A DNA stretch of 64,000 bases from Gammaproteobacteria bacterium (GTDB lineage Bacteria > Pseudomonadota > Gammaproteobacteria > Pseudomonadales > Halieaceae), in assembly GCA_030426545.1 (NCBI GenBank), contig JAUHYL010000001.1, forward strand, positions 62,001 through 126,000. The letters are read 5' to 3'. Made by a program: the position numbers and the translations under genes. The notes under the pieces are model-generated. The model was given only the letters and a program-made list of their open reading frames with translations. It ran no database searches and was not told the origin of the DNA. Shown here piece by piece: positions 48,749-59,800 of this stretch (its first letter is position 1; every line of letters starts with the position of its first letter).

Positions 48749-49954
48749 CTATCCAACAAACACGGGCATCGTGTCCCACCCTCGCGTCGACGAGGAGGAA
48801 GACAATTGCGCGTTGTCGGTATCGACTGTCCAGTCCGGGAAGCGCTTGAGAATTTCTTCCATTACAACGCGGCCTTCTACCCGCGCCAGCGCCATGCCCA
48901 GGCAGGAGTGGATACCGCGGCCGAAGGTCATATGTGGTGGGTCCCTGCGATGGATGTTGAACAGTTCCGGATCGGTGAACCGCGACTCGTCGCGGTTGGC
49001 CGAGGCGATCAGGTTCAGCATCACGCTGCCGGCCGGCACGACCTGGCCCAGCACTTCCACATCTTTTGCCACGTAACGTGCTACCGAGGGTCCGGGCGGC
49101 TCAAAGCGCAGGATCTCCTCTATGGCGGCGGGCACCAGAGAGCGGTCAGCGGCGATCTCGCGGCGCTGGTCCGGGTGTTCGCCCAGTATCTTGCCCATCC
49201 AGCCAATTAACTTGGAGGTAGTCTCGTTGCCCGCCCCGGCCAGCAGCATGACGAAAATCAGCACCTCCTCCTTGGTCAGCTTGCGTACCGTGCCGGTGGC
49301 GTCCTTGAACTCGGTGTTGAGGAGCTCCGTCATCAGGTCGTCTGAGGGGGTTTTCATGCGCCAATCGATGTACTCTTCGTAGTTTTCACCCGTGAGGTTC
49401 GCCTGCTCCAACTCCATAGGCTTGCCTTCTTCTGTGCGCAGTGAGGCCTCGACCTGGTCGCGCACCGCATCGCGGTCCTCGTCGGGTATGCCGAGCAACA
49501 TGCCGATCACGCCGCCCGGTAACTGTCCGCCGAGATCGGCTATGAAGTCGATGCGGTCATTTCCTGCAATGGGATCGAGACAGCGCACACAATAGTCTCG
49601 AATCATGCCTTCAAGCGCGTTCATACGCTTGGGCGTGAATACGCGCATAACCACGGCGCGGTAGGCCGTATGCTCCGGCGGATCCTCCCAGATAAACATG
49701 CCCTTGGGCACTTCCATGTCCTCGCGCATGAACTCCATAATGTCACTGCGGCCCGAGATGAACGTCTCGTGATTGCCGAGGCAGGCCTCCACGTCGGCAA
49801 ACCGGCTCACTGCGTAAAAGTCGTACTCCGCGTTGTAGTAAAGAGGCGCCTCCTCACGCAGTCGCTTGAAGGTCGGGTACGGGTCCTTGCCCAGGTCAGG
49901 ACGGTACGGGTCCCAGTAAACAACGTCGCCGCCAGTTGCTGCTGATGTGCTCAT
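48749..49954 (-). CDS. Cytochrome P450
   Basis: [25 protein letters not shown], heme loop [15 protein letters not shown]; start set at MSTSAA. Confidence 0.95.
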   Translation of the reverse strand: MSTSAATGGDVVYWDPYRPDLGKDPYPTFKRLREEAPLYYNAEYDFYAVSRFADVEACLGNHETFISGRSDIMEFMREDMEVPKGMFIWEDPPEHTAYRAVVMRVFTPKRMNALEGMIRDYCVRCLDPIAGNDRIDFIADLGGQLPGGVIGMLLGIPDEDRDAVRDQVEASLRTEEGKPMELEQANLTGENYEEYIDWRMKTPSDDLMTELLNTEFKDATGTVRKLTKEEVLIFVMLLAGAGNETTSKLIGWMGKILGEHPDQRREIAADRSLVPAAIEEILRFEPPGPSVARYVAKDVEVLGQVVPAGSVMLNLIASANRDESRFTDPELFNIHRRDPPHMTFGRGIHSCLGMALARVEGRVVMEEILKRFPDWTVDTDNAQLSSSSSTRGWDTMPVFVG

Positions 49955-49977
49955 GTCATACTGCTCGCAGATTTTAA

Positions 49978-50003
49978 ATTGGTGTCGCGACATTGTCACC
50001 AAT
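49978..50003. promoter_or_regulatory. Inverted repeat ATTGGTG-N12-CACCAAT containing the palindrome TGTCGCGACA (49983-49992)
   Basis: Read directly; in the short divergent P450/DapB-like intergenic region. Confidence 0.5.
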
Positions 50004-50040
50004 CTGGCATCATGTCAATAAACAACAAAGGTGACTCGTT

Positions 50041-51114
50041 ATGACTGAAACTCAACAGCTCCAGAGTGGAGATCGCGCCCCTCCCTGGCGGGTCGTCCAA
50101 TGGGCCACGGGTAAGGTCGGTAGCGGCAGCCTGCGGGCGGTGGTGGGCCATCCCGATCTGGAACTCGTAGGACTGCGCGTACACTCCGCCGAGAAAGCAG
50201 GCCGTGATGCGGGTGAGCTGTGCGGCATCGATTCGGTCGGCATCAAGGCCACGCGCAGTCTCAAGGAAATCCTCGCGCTCAAGCCGGACTGTGTGCTGTA
50301 TATGCAGGAGGGCTACGACGCGGACGATCTCTGCGCGCTGCTCGAAGCTGGCATCAACGTCATCACCACCCGCGGCGAGTTCTTCAATCCGCACCGCATG
50401 CCGGCTGAACTTCGCGATGCCATCGAGGCCGCCTGCCAGCGCGGCGGCGCCTCGCTGCACGCCACCGGCTCCAGCCCGGGATTCATCACCGAGGCATTGC
50501 CGCTGGTGCTCACCTCCATCCAGCGCCGCCTCGACTGCCTGACGATCGACGAGTTCGCCGACATACCCGCTTCCTGCTCCACGGAAATGATTTTTGACGT
50601 CATGGGTTACGGCCGCCCGCTGCAAGACGCGTTGGACCCCGGCCTGCTCATGCACATGGCGCAGTGTTTTGAGGATTCGCTGACAACACTGGCCGACGCC
50701 CTGTCGATCACGCTGGACGGCTTCGACGTCTTCGGTGAAACCGCCGCGGCCAAGGAACGCGTGCTGTTAGCCGACGGCGCGGCCATTGAACAGGGCACTG
50801 TGGCGGCGCTGCGGGTAACCGTGGCGGGACTGCGCGATGGTAAGCCCGTGTTGCGCTTCCGCTCCAACTGGTATTGCAGCCAGGACCTCGAGCGAGACTG
50901 GCAACTGGGCGACAACGGCTGGCGTGTACAGGTAGAGGGCAATGCCCCGCTCGACATCTGCATTGGCATGCCGCTCACCGGCGAGCCGGTGGCGGAGCAG
51001 ATGTCGGGCTACACTGCGTTCGGCGCGGTCAACGCCATCCCCTTTGTCTGTGCAGCGGAGCCGGGAATACGCACGATCATGGACCTGCCCCGGATCACGG
51101 CGCGGTTGGGATAG
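50041..51114 (+). CDS. Dihydrodipicolinate reductase-like NAD(P)-binding protein
   Basis: RVVQWATGKVGSGSLRAVVGHPDLELVGLRVHS, INVITTRGEFFNP, HATGSSPGFITEALPLVL. Confidence 0.85.
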   Translation: MTETQQLQSGDRAPPWRVVQWATGKVGSGSLRAVVGHPDLELVGLRVHSAEKAGRDAGELCGIDSVGIKATRSLKEILALKPDCVLYMQEGYDADDLCALLEAGINVITTRGEFFNPHRMPAELRDAIEAACQRGGASLHATGSSPGFITEALPLVLTSIQRRLDCLTIDEFADIPASCSTEMIFDVMGYGRPLQDALDPGLLMHMAQCFEDSLTTLADALSITLDGFDVFGETAAAKERVLLADGAAIEQGTVAALRVTVAGLRDGKPVLRFRSNWYCSQDLERDWQLGDNGWRVQVEGNAPLDICIGMPLTGEPVAEQMSGYTAFGAVNAIPFVCAAEPGIRTIMDLPRITARLG

Positions 51115-51146
51115 TTGCTGCAGGACGCCGGCACACCATGCAAGCG

Positions 51147-52859
51147 CTAGATCACGCCCTCGCCGATTTGCTGCACCGCATAATCGCAGGCCCGGGCAGT
51201 AAACGCCATGTAGGTGAGTGAAGGGTTAACGCACGACGCCGACGTCATAAAGGAACCGTCGGTCACGAACAGGTTGGGCACGTCGTGGGCCTGGTTGTAA
51301 CGATTTAGCACCGACTCGCCCGGGTCGTCGCCCATGCGCGCGGTGCCCATCTCGTGTATGCCTGCGCCCGGCACTGACAGCGTTTGCGCATCGCCAATCG
51401 GCATGGTGAAGGCAGCGCCGGCCGCCTCGAGAATGCGCAGCCCCTCCTGCTGGATATCCTTGCCCATGGCGCGCTCGTTGTCACTCCACTCGAAATCAAA
51501 GGCCACCTGCGGAATCCCGAAACGGTCTTTCTTGCTCTTGCTGAGATACAGGTGATTGCGCTTGCGGGGAAGGCACTCGCCGAAACCGCCCATGTAAAAC
51601 GTCCAGGTTGGTGGAATTGCGCTGAGTTGGCTCTTCAGTGCCCCGCCGAAACCCTTCGCATTGAGTTGGCCCATCCAGTTGGAGCTGTTGATCATGGTCT
51701 GGAAGCCGTAACCGCGGATAAAATCCGTGTCGTCGTCCTGTTTGCCGACATTGCGAAAGCGTGGAACATAAAGCCCGGTCGGTCGATTGCCATAGAAATA
51801 GCTGTCACTGTGTTCACTGAACATACCAACCGCGCCAACACCGAGAAAATGATCCATCAGGTAACGGCCCAACACCCCGCTGCGATTGGCGAGCCCGTTG
51901 GGAAACGCCGCGCTGGAGGAATTTAACAGCAGCTGTGTACTGCCAACGGTCGACGCACAAAGAAAATAGACCCGCGCCCTGTAGGCGCGGCGCGCGTTCG
52001 TCTGCGCATCGATCACGTGGATCGCACTGATGCGACCGGTGCCCTCGTCGTACTGCAGCCGTTCCACCACGCTGTCGGGCTTGAGCGTCATCTTGCCGGT
52101 GGCGCGCGCGGCGGGCAGTGTGGAACTCTGTGAGCTGAAGTAACTGCCCGTGGAACAGCCATTTTCACAGGGGCCGCAGTAATGGCACGCAGCGCGGCCA
52201 GGCAGGTCTTCCGTCAGGATCGCCGTGCGCGCATTGGTCAGTGTGATATCAGGAGCGCTTTTGCGCAGGCGCTGCTGAATCGTCTTCTCTATCGCGAACC
52301 ATGGCATTGGTTTCTGGAATTCGCCGTCGGGCAGTTGCGCCAACCCTTCCTTGCGGCCGTTCACGCCAATGAATTTTTCGACACGGCTATACCAAGGTGC
52401 AACGTCGTCGTAGCCCACTGGCCAGGGAATGCCGTGGCCGTCGGTCGCATTGGCCTTAAAATCCTCGGGGCTGAAGCGATAGGTCTGCCGCCCCCACAGC
52501 AGCGACCGACCGCCGACAACGCCGCTGCGAAACCAGTCAAAGGGCTTCCCTTCCTCGGTCGCGTAGGGATTCTCCCTGTCATTGTTCCAGAAGTGCCGGT
52601 TGGCGGTGCTGAACGCGTAGACTTTTCTCTGTACCGGGTAGTCTCGCTCCTCCAACGCGCGGTCTGGCTTGCCGTGAAAAGGCTGTTTGTAGCCCGGTGC
52701 GTGCTCGCCGAGGTAACCGCTGCCGTGCTGGAGGTCTTTGCCGCGCTCCAGCACCAGCACCTTCAGGCCCTTTTCAGTGAGTTCCTTTGCAGCCCAGCCC
52801 CCTGTGATACCGGAGCCGACCACTATGGCGTCAAAATCGTATTTGTGTTCAGTTTTCAT
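51147..52859 (-). CDS. GMC-family FAD oxidoreductase (glucoside 3-dehydrogenase / gluconate 2-dehydrogenase large-subunit-like)
   Basis: DFDAIVVGSGITGGWAAKELTEKGLKVLVLERG, GGRSLLWGRQTYRFSPEDF, CHYCGPCENGCSTG Cys cluster, MGTARMGDDPGESVLNRYNQAHDVPNLFVTDGSFM. Confidence 0.92.
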   Translation of the reverse strand: MKTEHKYDFDAIVVGSGITGGWAAKELTEKGLKVLVLERGKDLQHGSGYLGEHAPGYKQPFHGKPDRALEERDYPVQRKVYAFSTANRHFWNNDRENPYATEEGKPFDWFRSGVVGGRSLLWGRQTYRFSPEDFKANATDGHGIPWPVGYDDVAPWYSRVEKFIGVNGRKEGLAQLPDGEFQKPMPWFAIEKTIQQRLRKSAPDITLTNARTAILTEDLPGRAACHYCGPCENGCSTGSYFSSQSSTLPAARATGKMTLKPDSVVERLQYDEGTGRISAIHVIDAQTNARRAYRARVYFLCASTVGSTQLLLNSSSAAFPNGLANRSGVLGRYLMDHFLGVGAVGMFSEHSDSYFYGNRPTGLYVPRFRNVGKQDDDTDFIRGYGFQTMINSSNWMGQLNAKGFGGALKSQLSAIPPTWTFYMGGFGECLPRKRNHLYLSKSKKDRFGIPQVAFDFEWSDNERAMGKDIQQEGLRILEAAGAAFTMPIGDAQTLSVPGAGIHEMGTARMGDDPGESVLNRYNQAHDVPNLFVTDGSFMTSASCVNPSLTYMAFTARACDYAVQQIGEGVI

Positions 52860-52880
52860 GGGATATACCAGTGAGGTGCG

Positions 52881-53513
52881 TTAGCGATAAAAAGAAAATG
52901 GCGCCCAGGTCGTGTCTCCGGGGGCGCGCGCGTATTCGCCATTGAATTTCATGGGCATCGGGTTGTAGCGCAAGACCTGCTTCATCCCGGTCTCGGAGGT
53001 GAAGAAGCCCCATATAGTGAGTTCCTTTAGCTGGCAGATGAACGGCGCGTCGCTGATAAACGCGCGACGGACATTACCCGGCTGGTACCAGGGGGAATCT
53101 TCCGCGGCGGCTTCCATGCGCTCAAGCACAGCGACCTGCCCGGCGCTATCCAGTTCATCGTAGGGCTTGCCGAATTCGGCCGGTATCCGCGCAGAAAGAT
53201 CTTCCAGGCCCGCCATAAAGATGGCGCGCTCCTGCTCGTTAAACCAATCCGCCACCATCAGTTCAATGAAATCCGGTACCCCGGCATCGATAGCGCCGGG
53301 TGTGTCGGTGCGCGGGATAATCGCCTCGGCGACAGCCGCGACTATGCGCCGTTGTGCTTCGTTAAGCAGGTTCGCCGGCCGGCTGGCATAGTCATCGGCC
53401 GTTGCGAGGTATTGCTGCTGCTCTTCATTCAGCGCAAATGCGGGTGCTTGTATAACGGTGCCGCTGACCAGCAGCGCCGCACATTCCAGAAATTCCCGTC
53501 TATTCATTTCCAC
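52881..53513 (-). CDS. Gluconate 2-dehydrogenase subunit 3 family protein (Tat-exported small subunit)
   Basis: MEMNRREFLECAALLVSGTVIQ (RR motif), VAAVAEAIIPRTDTPGAIDAGVPDFIELMVADW. Confidence 0.88.
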   Translation of the reverse strand: MEMNRREFLECAALLVSGTVIQAPAFALNEEQQQYLATADDYASRPANLLNEAQRRIVAAVAEAIIPRTDTPGAIDAGVPDFIELMVADWFNEQERAIFMAGLEDLSARIPAEFGKPYDELDSAGQVAVLERMEAAAEDSPWYQPGNVRRAFISDAPFICQLKELTIWGFFTSETGMKQVLRYNPMPMKFNGEYARAPGDTTWAPFSFYR

Positions 53514-53542
53514 TTACTCCCACAGCGGCGCGCGCCGCCTCC

Positions 53543-54697
53543 TTATTGAGTGATTTCACAGGCGCCACCCGCAGCCCACAGCACGCCGTCCCCAAGCAGA
53601 CGCTGGTGTCTCTCGTCTGCATACACTTCCGGTCTGTGGCCGATGGCAGAATAGAACGAGCGGCCCTGGCCAATACAGCGAGTCCACACGATAGGATGAT
53701 CACCCATGCGCAGGTTCTGGCCGCCCCTGCCAACCGGGGTATAGCTCCTCTCATCGAGAGTCGCAATCACCGTGGCGCCGGTCTCGCGCGGGCTGCTGGC
53801 GAAAGAGTACCACTCCTCGTGCAGAGTCCAGTCGGGCGCGAGGTCTGCGGCGATACGTGTCGAACTTGGTTCTACAACAATTTTCGCGTCCTGAAACTGG
53901 GGGTCCGACGGGTGGCCGATGAAGCGTGCGCCCAGCAATGTGTCAACGTACCAGTCCCAGTAGTACACGAAGTCACCGCCGGCGCCGTGGATTCCTACAA
54001 ATCCGCCGCCTGCCTCAATGTACTGCCTGAACGCCGCACGCTGCGACAGTGTGAGCACGTCTCCGCTTGTATTGTTCCAGATCACCGCGTCAAAGCGTGA
54101 GAGACTCTCGGGGGTCATTACGCCCGCGCGGTCTGTTTCGACGAGGCTCCAACCGTGCGCATCCGCGAGCTCATACAGCGTGGCAGTAGCTGCTGTCACG
54201 GAGGGCTCGTCGAGGAAACCCGTGATTTTCTGGAACAGCAGTAGACGCGGCGTACCTGCGGGAATCGTGAGTTCGGGCATCTCGTCGTCGTAGCGTTCAC
54301 AGCGGGCCCCGCGTTCGGCGTCAGTGAGCCCGAGTTTGGCCAGCTCCGCATCCAGGGCGGCAAGCACGTCAGGGGACAGACCCGCCATACCGGCAAGCGC
54401 CTTTAAATCCAGTATCGCACTGAACGAAGGGGCCTCCGTACTGGCGAACTGCGGCGGCAACTTCTCCAACACACCGCCCATGTGCCGGTTGACGATGGCA
54501 CTGGCGCGGGGGCTCAACAACACATCCATGAGTGGCGTCTCTACCGACCAGGGTGCATCGCGCAGGGGGCAGTCAAGCACGGGAGCCTCGCTTGTCTCAG
54601 TGACTGCAGCGCTTACGGCGCCGCAGTGAATAAATCCCAACAACGCGTACGTCGCGACAACGAACCGTGCGCATCGGCGTAGCAAATATTTCATCAA
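53543..54697 (-). CDS. ThuA-like exported protein (paralogue of 16327-17481)
   Basis: VLDCPLRDAPWSVETPLMDVLLSP, WNNTSGDVLTLSQRAAFRQYIEAGGGFVGIHGAGGDF, GRSFYSAIGHRPEVY. Confidence 0.85.
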   Translation of the reverse strand: MMKYLLRRCARFVVATYALLGFIHCGAVSAAVTETSEAPVLDCPLRDAPWSVETPLMDVLLSPRASAIVNRHMGGVLEKLPPQFASTEAPSFSAILDLKALAGMAGLSPDVLAALDAELAKLGLTDAERGARCERYDDEMPELTIPAGTPRLLLFQKITGFLDEPSVTAATATLYELADAHGWSLVETDRAGVMTPESLSRFDAVIWNNTSGDVLTLSQRAAFRQYIEAGGGFVGIHGAGGDFVYYWDWYVDTLLGARFIGHPSDPQFQDAKIVVEPSSTRIAADLAPDWTLHEEWYSFASSPRETGATVIATLDERSYTPVGRGGQNLRMGDHPIVWTRCIGQGRSFYSAIGHRPEVYADERHQRLLGDGVLWAAGGACEITQ

Positions 54698-54710
54698 CGA
54701 ATCCTCTCAT

Positions 54711-56843
54711 CTACTTCACTACCACTCTGGTCCGATCCAGGTTACGTATCCGCGCAAAGGGCGCATCTGCATCACCATCGCGCTGGGACTCAGCCCGCAG
54801 CGTGACAAAATAGGTGCCCGGCTTATCGAAGCGGTGTGTACGCGCGAGTTGCAGTTGCGTCCTCTCGCCGCCATTTAGTTTCTGCGTCGCAGTAAAACGC
54901 CGGGCACCGCCAAAATCCCAGGCCAGCGCCACAACTTCACCTGTACCGGGTGGCACCTCCACCGTCGCGGTCAGTGCAACGGCCTCCCCCGCGGCGACGT
55001 CTGCACGTTTCGTACCGTTCGCGAAAACCTCGACAACGGGCTGGATACCACCACGCTGGGCGGCACTGCCCTCAAGATGCACCTGCCCGCCGGTAATGCG
55101 GTAGCGACTGGTGGGCGGCGGCGCAAAGCCCTCCTCTACCCAGGCGCTGACATCGCGCAACGCCTGCTGTAGAACACCGAGGTAACTCACGGCCCGCGTG
55201 GGCTCACGTTGATTCATCCCGTCACCGTGGGTAGCGCGGTCGGTATACCAAAGCCGCAGGCGATCATTGAGTTCATCGCCGTGATGCCTTCGCGCCGCCT
55301 GCAAATACCAATCGCCCTGCCACGGATACGCTTCGGTGTCGTGCAGGTTGGACAATACGATCATCCGCCCCTGGAACGTTCCGCTGGGCACGGAGCCCGC
55401 CGCGCCGGCGGCGAACAGGGGAGCCAGAAGCCGCTCGCGCTGCGGGTAGAGGGGCTTGCCGTTGTCGTCGCGCAGGTAGTCGTAGACAGGGTAACCTGCG
55501 GGCGGCACCTGGTGACGGTGGTAGGTCTGCGAAGCGAGGTAACTGCGGTTGTCGATATGCAGCGTATCACCGTGTTTCAGTCCAGCCAGGGCAGCGGCAC
55601 TGCGGCCTAGCATGACGGTGCTGCCATTGTAGTGGCTGACCAGGAATGTCGCGCCCTGCGCCGCACCGGAAGTCACGCTGATTTTTGTCCCGAGCAGTGA
55701 TTGCGCAGGGACGCTCGCCAGCTCCAGTGCAACGGTCTCTTGTGCCGCCTGCGGGCCGAGAAATGCTTCGAACGCACTGTCGGCGCGGCCCGCGGTATCG
55801 TTCCCGGGCAGCAATTCATCCTGTTTGGCGACCGCAAGATCATCCGCGGTCAACAGTTGCTTGACGCGCGTGGGATGATCGATCAGCGCAGCCTTGAGTG
55901 ACGCCGGTGGACGATAGCCCTCATGACCGGGTTTCTCCCAGAAATCCCCGGCAAAATATTGTGGGTCCACCGCGAGCATTGCTGGAAATAACAGTGCGTA
56001 ACCGTGCAGGTCCAGCGACCCGTGCGCGTACCAGGCGTCGCGCGGGAAACCCATCGCGGTAACCTCGGCAAACGCGGCGGCCTCTTCCGCATCCAGTAAA
56101 GAACTGAGGTCGACGTTGGAGCCCGCGTCCAGCGCATCCGCGATAGCAGGAAGTTTGTCGGCCAGCACGCGCAGGGCGTACATGCGCACCGTGAACACAT
56201 TGGGCGCCGCCATGGGCGAGCCGATGACGAAGGGTACCGCACCGTCCCACGCACCCTGCGTATTCTCCATGCCCCCGATGGTGCGAAAACCGCCACCACT
56301 GCCGCCGTAGGCGTAACCGTAGGGGCGCCGGCACCCATACATCTGCATGGCAACAATGCGTGAGTACCGGGCGGCCGCCGCGTTGGCCCGGTAGCCCGCG
56401 ATCGTCGGATCTACCTGGAAGCCTGGACCGGCGGTGGCTTCCCTGCCACCGCCGTTGGTCTCGATGAAATAGGCGCCGCTGTCCAGCGCGAAACCGATGC
56501 GGTCCTCCTCACCGGTCGCACCCTGTGACAGGTATTCGCTATCCGGCACCGGGGTGATGTACTGAAAAAACCGGCCGCCGTAGTCAGGCTTAGGTGGCAG
56601 GTAGTAGGAAAAGCGCATGCTGGTTCCGGTGAAACCGCCGTGCACGTAGCGGTGTCGCACCGGCGTTTCACGCCATTCGTCCACATCCACGTACGGCTCA
56701 GTGAATAGGCTGTCCTGTTGCAGCGCAGCAAGTTCCTCGTCTGCGTTGCGGCATTCATTTCCCAGAGTTGGCGCGGCGTACAGGCCCAGGACAACGAGCA
56801 ACAGCCTCGCTGCGTACATACCCAACCACGAATACCACCTCAC
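54711..56843 (-). CDS. Secreted serine esterase-like (tannase-like) protein with C-terminal PKD-like region
   Basis: YGYAYGGSGGGFRTIGGMENTQGAWDGAVPF nucleophile elbow; C-terminal AGEAVALTATVEVPPGTGEVVALAWDFGG...HRFDKPGTYFVTLRAES. Start uncertain (GTG 56843 or ATG 56819); ORF extends to 57011. Confidence 0.6.
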   Translation of the reverse strand: MRWYSWLGMYAARLLLVVLGLYAAPTLGNECRNADEELAALQQDSLFTEPYVDVDEWRETPVRHRYVHGGFTGTSMRFSYYLPPKPDYGGRFFQYITPVPDSEYLSQGATGEEDRIGFALDSGAYFIETNGGGREATAGPGFQVDPTIAGYRANAAAARYSRIVAMQMYGCRRPYGYAYGGSGGGFRTIGGMENTQGAWDGAVPFVIGSPMAAPNVFTVRMYALRVLADKLPAIADALDAGSNVDLSSLLDAEEAAAFAEVTAMGFPRDAWYAHGSLDLHGYALLFPAMLAVDPQYFAGDFWEKPGHEGYRPPASLKAALIDHPTRVKQLLTADDLAVAKQDELLPGNDTAGRADSAFEAFLGPQAAQETVALELASVPAQSLLGTKISVTSGAAQGATFLVSHYNGSTVMLGRSAAALAGLKHGDTLHIDNRSYLASQTYHRHQVPPAGYPVYDYLRDDNGKPLYPQRERLLAPLFAAGAAGSVPSGTFQGRMIVLSNLHDTEAYPWQGDWYLQAARRHHGDELNDRLRLWYTDRATHGDGMNQREPTRAVSYLGVLQQALRDVSAWVEEGFAPPPTSRYRITGGQVHLEGSAAQRGGIQPVVEVFANGTKRADVAAGEAVALTATVEVPPGTGEVVALAWDFGGARRFTATQKLNGGERTQLQLARTHRFDKPGTYFVTLRAESQRDGDADAPFARIRNLDRTRVVVK

Positions 56844-56869
56844 GTTTTCCCGCTTCCTCCAGTGCACGC

Positions 56870-59800
56870 TCAATGCCCGCCGACCAGCAGTGTGACGGGA
56901 CCCAACAATCCCGACGGTCGCAACGGCGCCTTTGGTAGGTAGACCGGCGTACTCGTCCAGGTCACTTTCTCCGCTTCCGGTTGCGCGTCGCCGATCAGCC
57001 GGTTCACCCACAGGTTGGCCACCCGGATTTCAACGGTATTTGTGCCGGGCTGCACATGTGCCCCAATGCTTACACGATACGGCGCGCGCCACGCGGTGCC
57101 CGCGAGTGCACCATTTACATACACCTCCGCCACATCACCAATTTCACCCAGGTCGAGTTGCAATGGCGTTCCAGCCTGAACTCCCGCGGGCAGATCGAAG
57201 GACTTCGCGTAGGTTGTAACGCCGGAAAAATAGCGCACACCTGCATTCTCGTGTTCGTTCAGTGGGCCCAGCGCCGGTAATGCTATATTGTCGGGCGCTC
57301 CCCGCCCGGGCTGGAAAGCAATCGTCCATGGGCCGGTGCCGATGTCTGCCAAGGTTTCCCATTGGCCGGGTTCTACTGTTGCAGAGGCTACCTCCGTCGG
57401 CTGACCAAAGACGATGAAGAACGCGTCGTGGGGCGCCATCTCGAGATCGACCACCGTCACACCATCTTCAGTACGGTAAGACACAGGGAGCACCGCGCCC
57501 GTATCAGCCCGCCAAACCGCGGGAGTCCTGCCATTCACACGGAAGCGATACTCACCTGAGGCGTCGTCGCCCGAGCGGTTGGACAAAAAGTAGAGCTCAC
57601 CATCGGTGAGGCGGCGGTGATTAAACAGTACCTCGGCATCCGAATCGTGAGCAAAGTCAGGTACGAAACCCTGCGCGGCAAGTACCGCTTCCACATCGAT
57701 CGAGGCAATCACCCTACCTTTTCCGTACTCGCCGCCCGCACCGCCACGCCAGAGCTTGTCGACGAGCACCGCGAAGGCCGCACTGTCGTCTGCCAGTGAG
57801 GGTGTCGCCTTGGGCGCTTTACCAACAACTGTGACGCCCTGCGCCGCCAACTCCGCTATGCGCCGTAGCGTAGGCAACGTCATGTAGTGGCTGTTTCCAC
57901 CCAGGTACAACACGCGATAACGCGCGCCGCCCTCCGTTACAAGTTCCGCGTCCTCTACCGACGTCATGTCGCGCAGGGCATCAGCATTAATAAAATCAAA
58001 CGCGTAGCGGGTGGGCGCGTCGGCCGGAAGCCCTTCCCTGAAAAGCATAGTGAGAGGAGCCTCCTCACCGTAGAAATACGCTACGTCGGCGTAATGTCGA
58101 CCCTGCTGCAACAGAAAGCTGGAGCGGGCCATGTAGTCCACCCAGGGTTTGGCCATCTCGGCCCACGTCTCGTGGCGGTTGAAGTATTGGCCGAAAATCA
58201 GCAAAGCCAGCCCCGGCACTTTGTCGTCCACCGGCTGGTGAACCGATGTGTGAATGACCGGCCGGTTCACGCCATGGGCAAAGATCAGGTCCATCATCGG
58301 CCGTAACTGTTCCGGGCTGTGCGCCCAGGGCTGCATGACCGAGGTCAGCGACTCGGCGGCCACCAGGTTCTGCCCATATATATGCGCTACCGAGGCCGCC
58401 CCGCGAATGTCAAGGATATAACGCTGGTCAGGCCCATCATTACTGTACGTCCACATTGCCGCCATCGGTACGTCCGCAGGCGCACGCATGGCCATGTCGT
58501 CGCCCAGTGTGGTGCGGATACTTTCTACCGCCTCACTGTAGTAGGTCATACCGAGTTCATTCGTGACCTGGGCGATAACACCATAGTGTTCACTTGCGAT
58601 CAGGTCCGCCAATGTGCGCCGGTAGTCATATAAGAAAGCGTCGCTTTGCGCACCTGAACCTACCACCACCCCGGCCAGTGTCGGCAGCCAGGGCGTGGGG
58701 TCGTAACCGCGCAAGCGCTTGAACTGCTCGATAATTTTGGGCGTCCAGTTGCTGGCGCCGACCTCGATGCTGTCGGTCAGCAACGCACGTAGGCCACGGT
58801 CGCCAATCAGGCGCTCCCCGGTAGCATCGCGATAGTTCCCCAGGTAGGTCTGCATATAGCGACGTACGGCATCGCCATCCAACTTGTCGACTTCCAGGCC
58901 CGTGGCCTCGGGAGGTGCGGGGTGGTTGGCTTTGCCTGTGAGGGAGTAACCCAGGCGCAATACCTGCCAGGTGCCCTCTTCAGGCGACCAGTCCAGGCGA
59001 CCGTCCTTGCCGAGCTTGTCGGTGAGATTGATGACGGCTTCCGGCGGCACGCTTTCGCTCGCCGGAACGTTTGTCGCGGGCAGCGCATAGTAATCCGGAG
59101 CCACGTAAAAGCCGGCTTTCTGCTCGAACTGGCTGACGAATGGCGCTGCGTGCAGGGACAACTCACTGATCTGGTGGTTTACAGCGGCGCCGGACAACTT
59201 GGCCAGGGTGGAATTGTCGGCATCCTCATCCGTGGCTGCAGCTGCGCCGTCAAACACTGCAATCATCGCGGCCGCATCAACGCCGAGGGAAAGGAATTCC
59301 ATGGATTGCAAGGGTGAGGTGGCCTGTTTCGGATGCAGCACCACACGAAACCGTTGCGCGGTCACCGGGGCGAACGAAACGGTACTCGGCGCTTCCGTCA
59401 GACCCACATCGGCAACGGCACGCCAGACTGCGCCATCGTCACTCGCCTCCAGCACCGACGCGAGGTTGGCCTCTCCCATCATGCCCGCGGCGCTCGGTAC
59501 GTGCAGCGTGAGTGCACGCACTGTCTGCGGTGCAGCATAAGTTATCTCGACAACAGTCGGCTGCTTATTCTTGCCCCTGGCCACCTCAACACTGGCGGCG
59601 TACAGCCCGTCGCTCAGCACGTCCGCATCCAGCGCCACACCGGCGCTGCTCAGTGAAGGTGCAGGCAAAACCTCGCGGGGTGGCGCCGGAAATGCGAGCA
59701 CCAGCGTATCGCGGGCAAGCTCCGGTACGTCGTGAGCTGGGGCCGAAAGGCCCTGGGTAGCGTGCCCGGACATATCCAGGTAACCGCCGCTGGCATGGGG

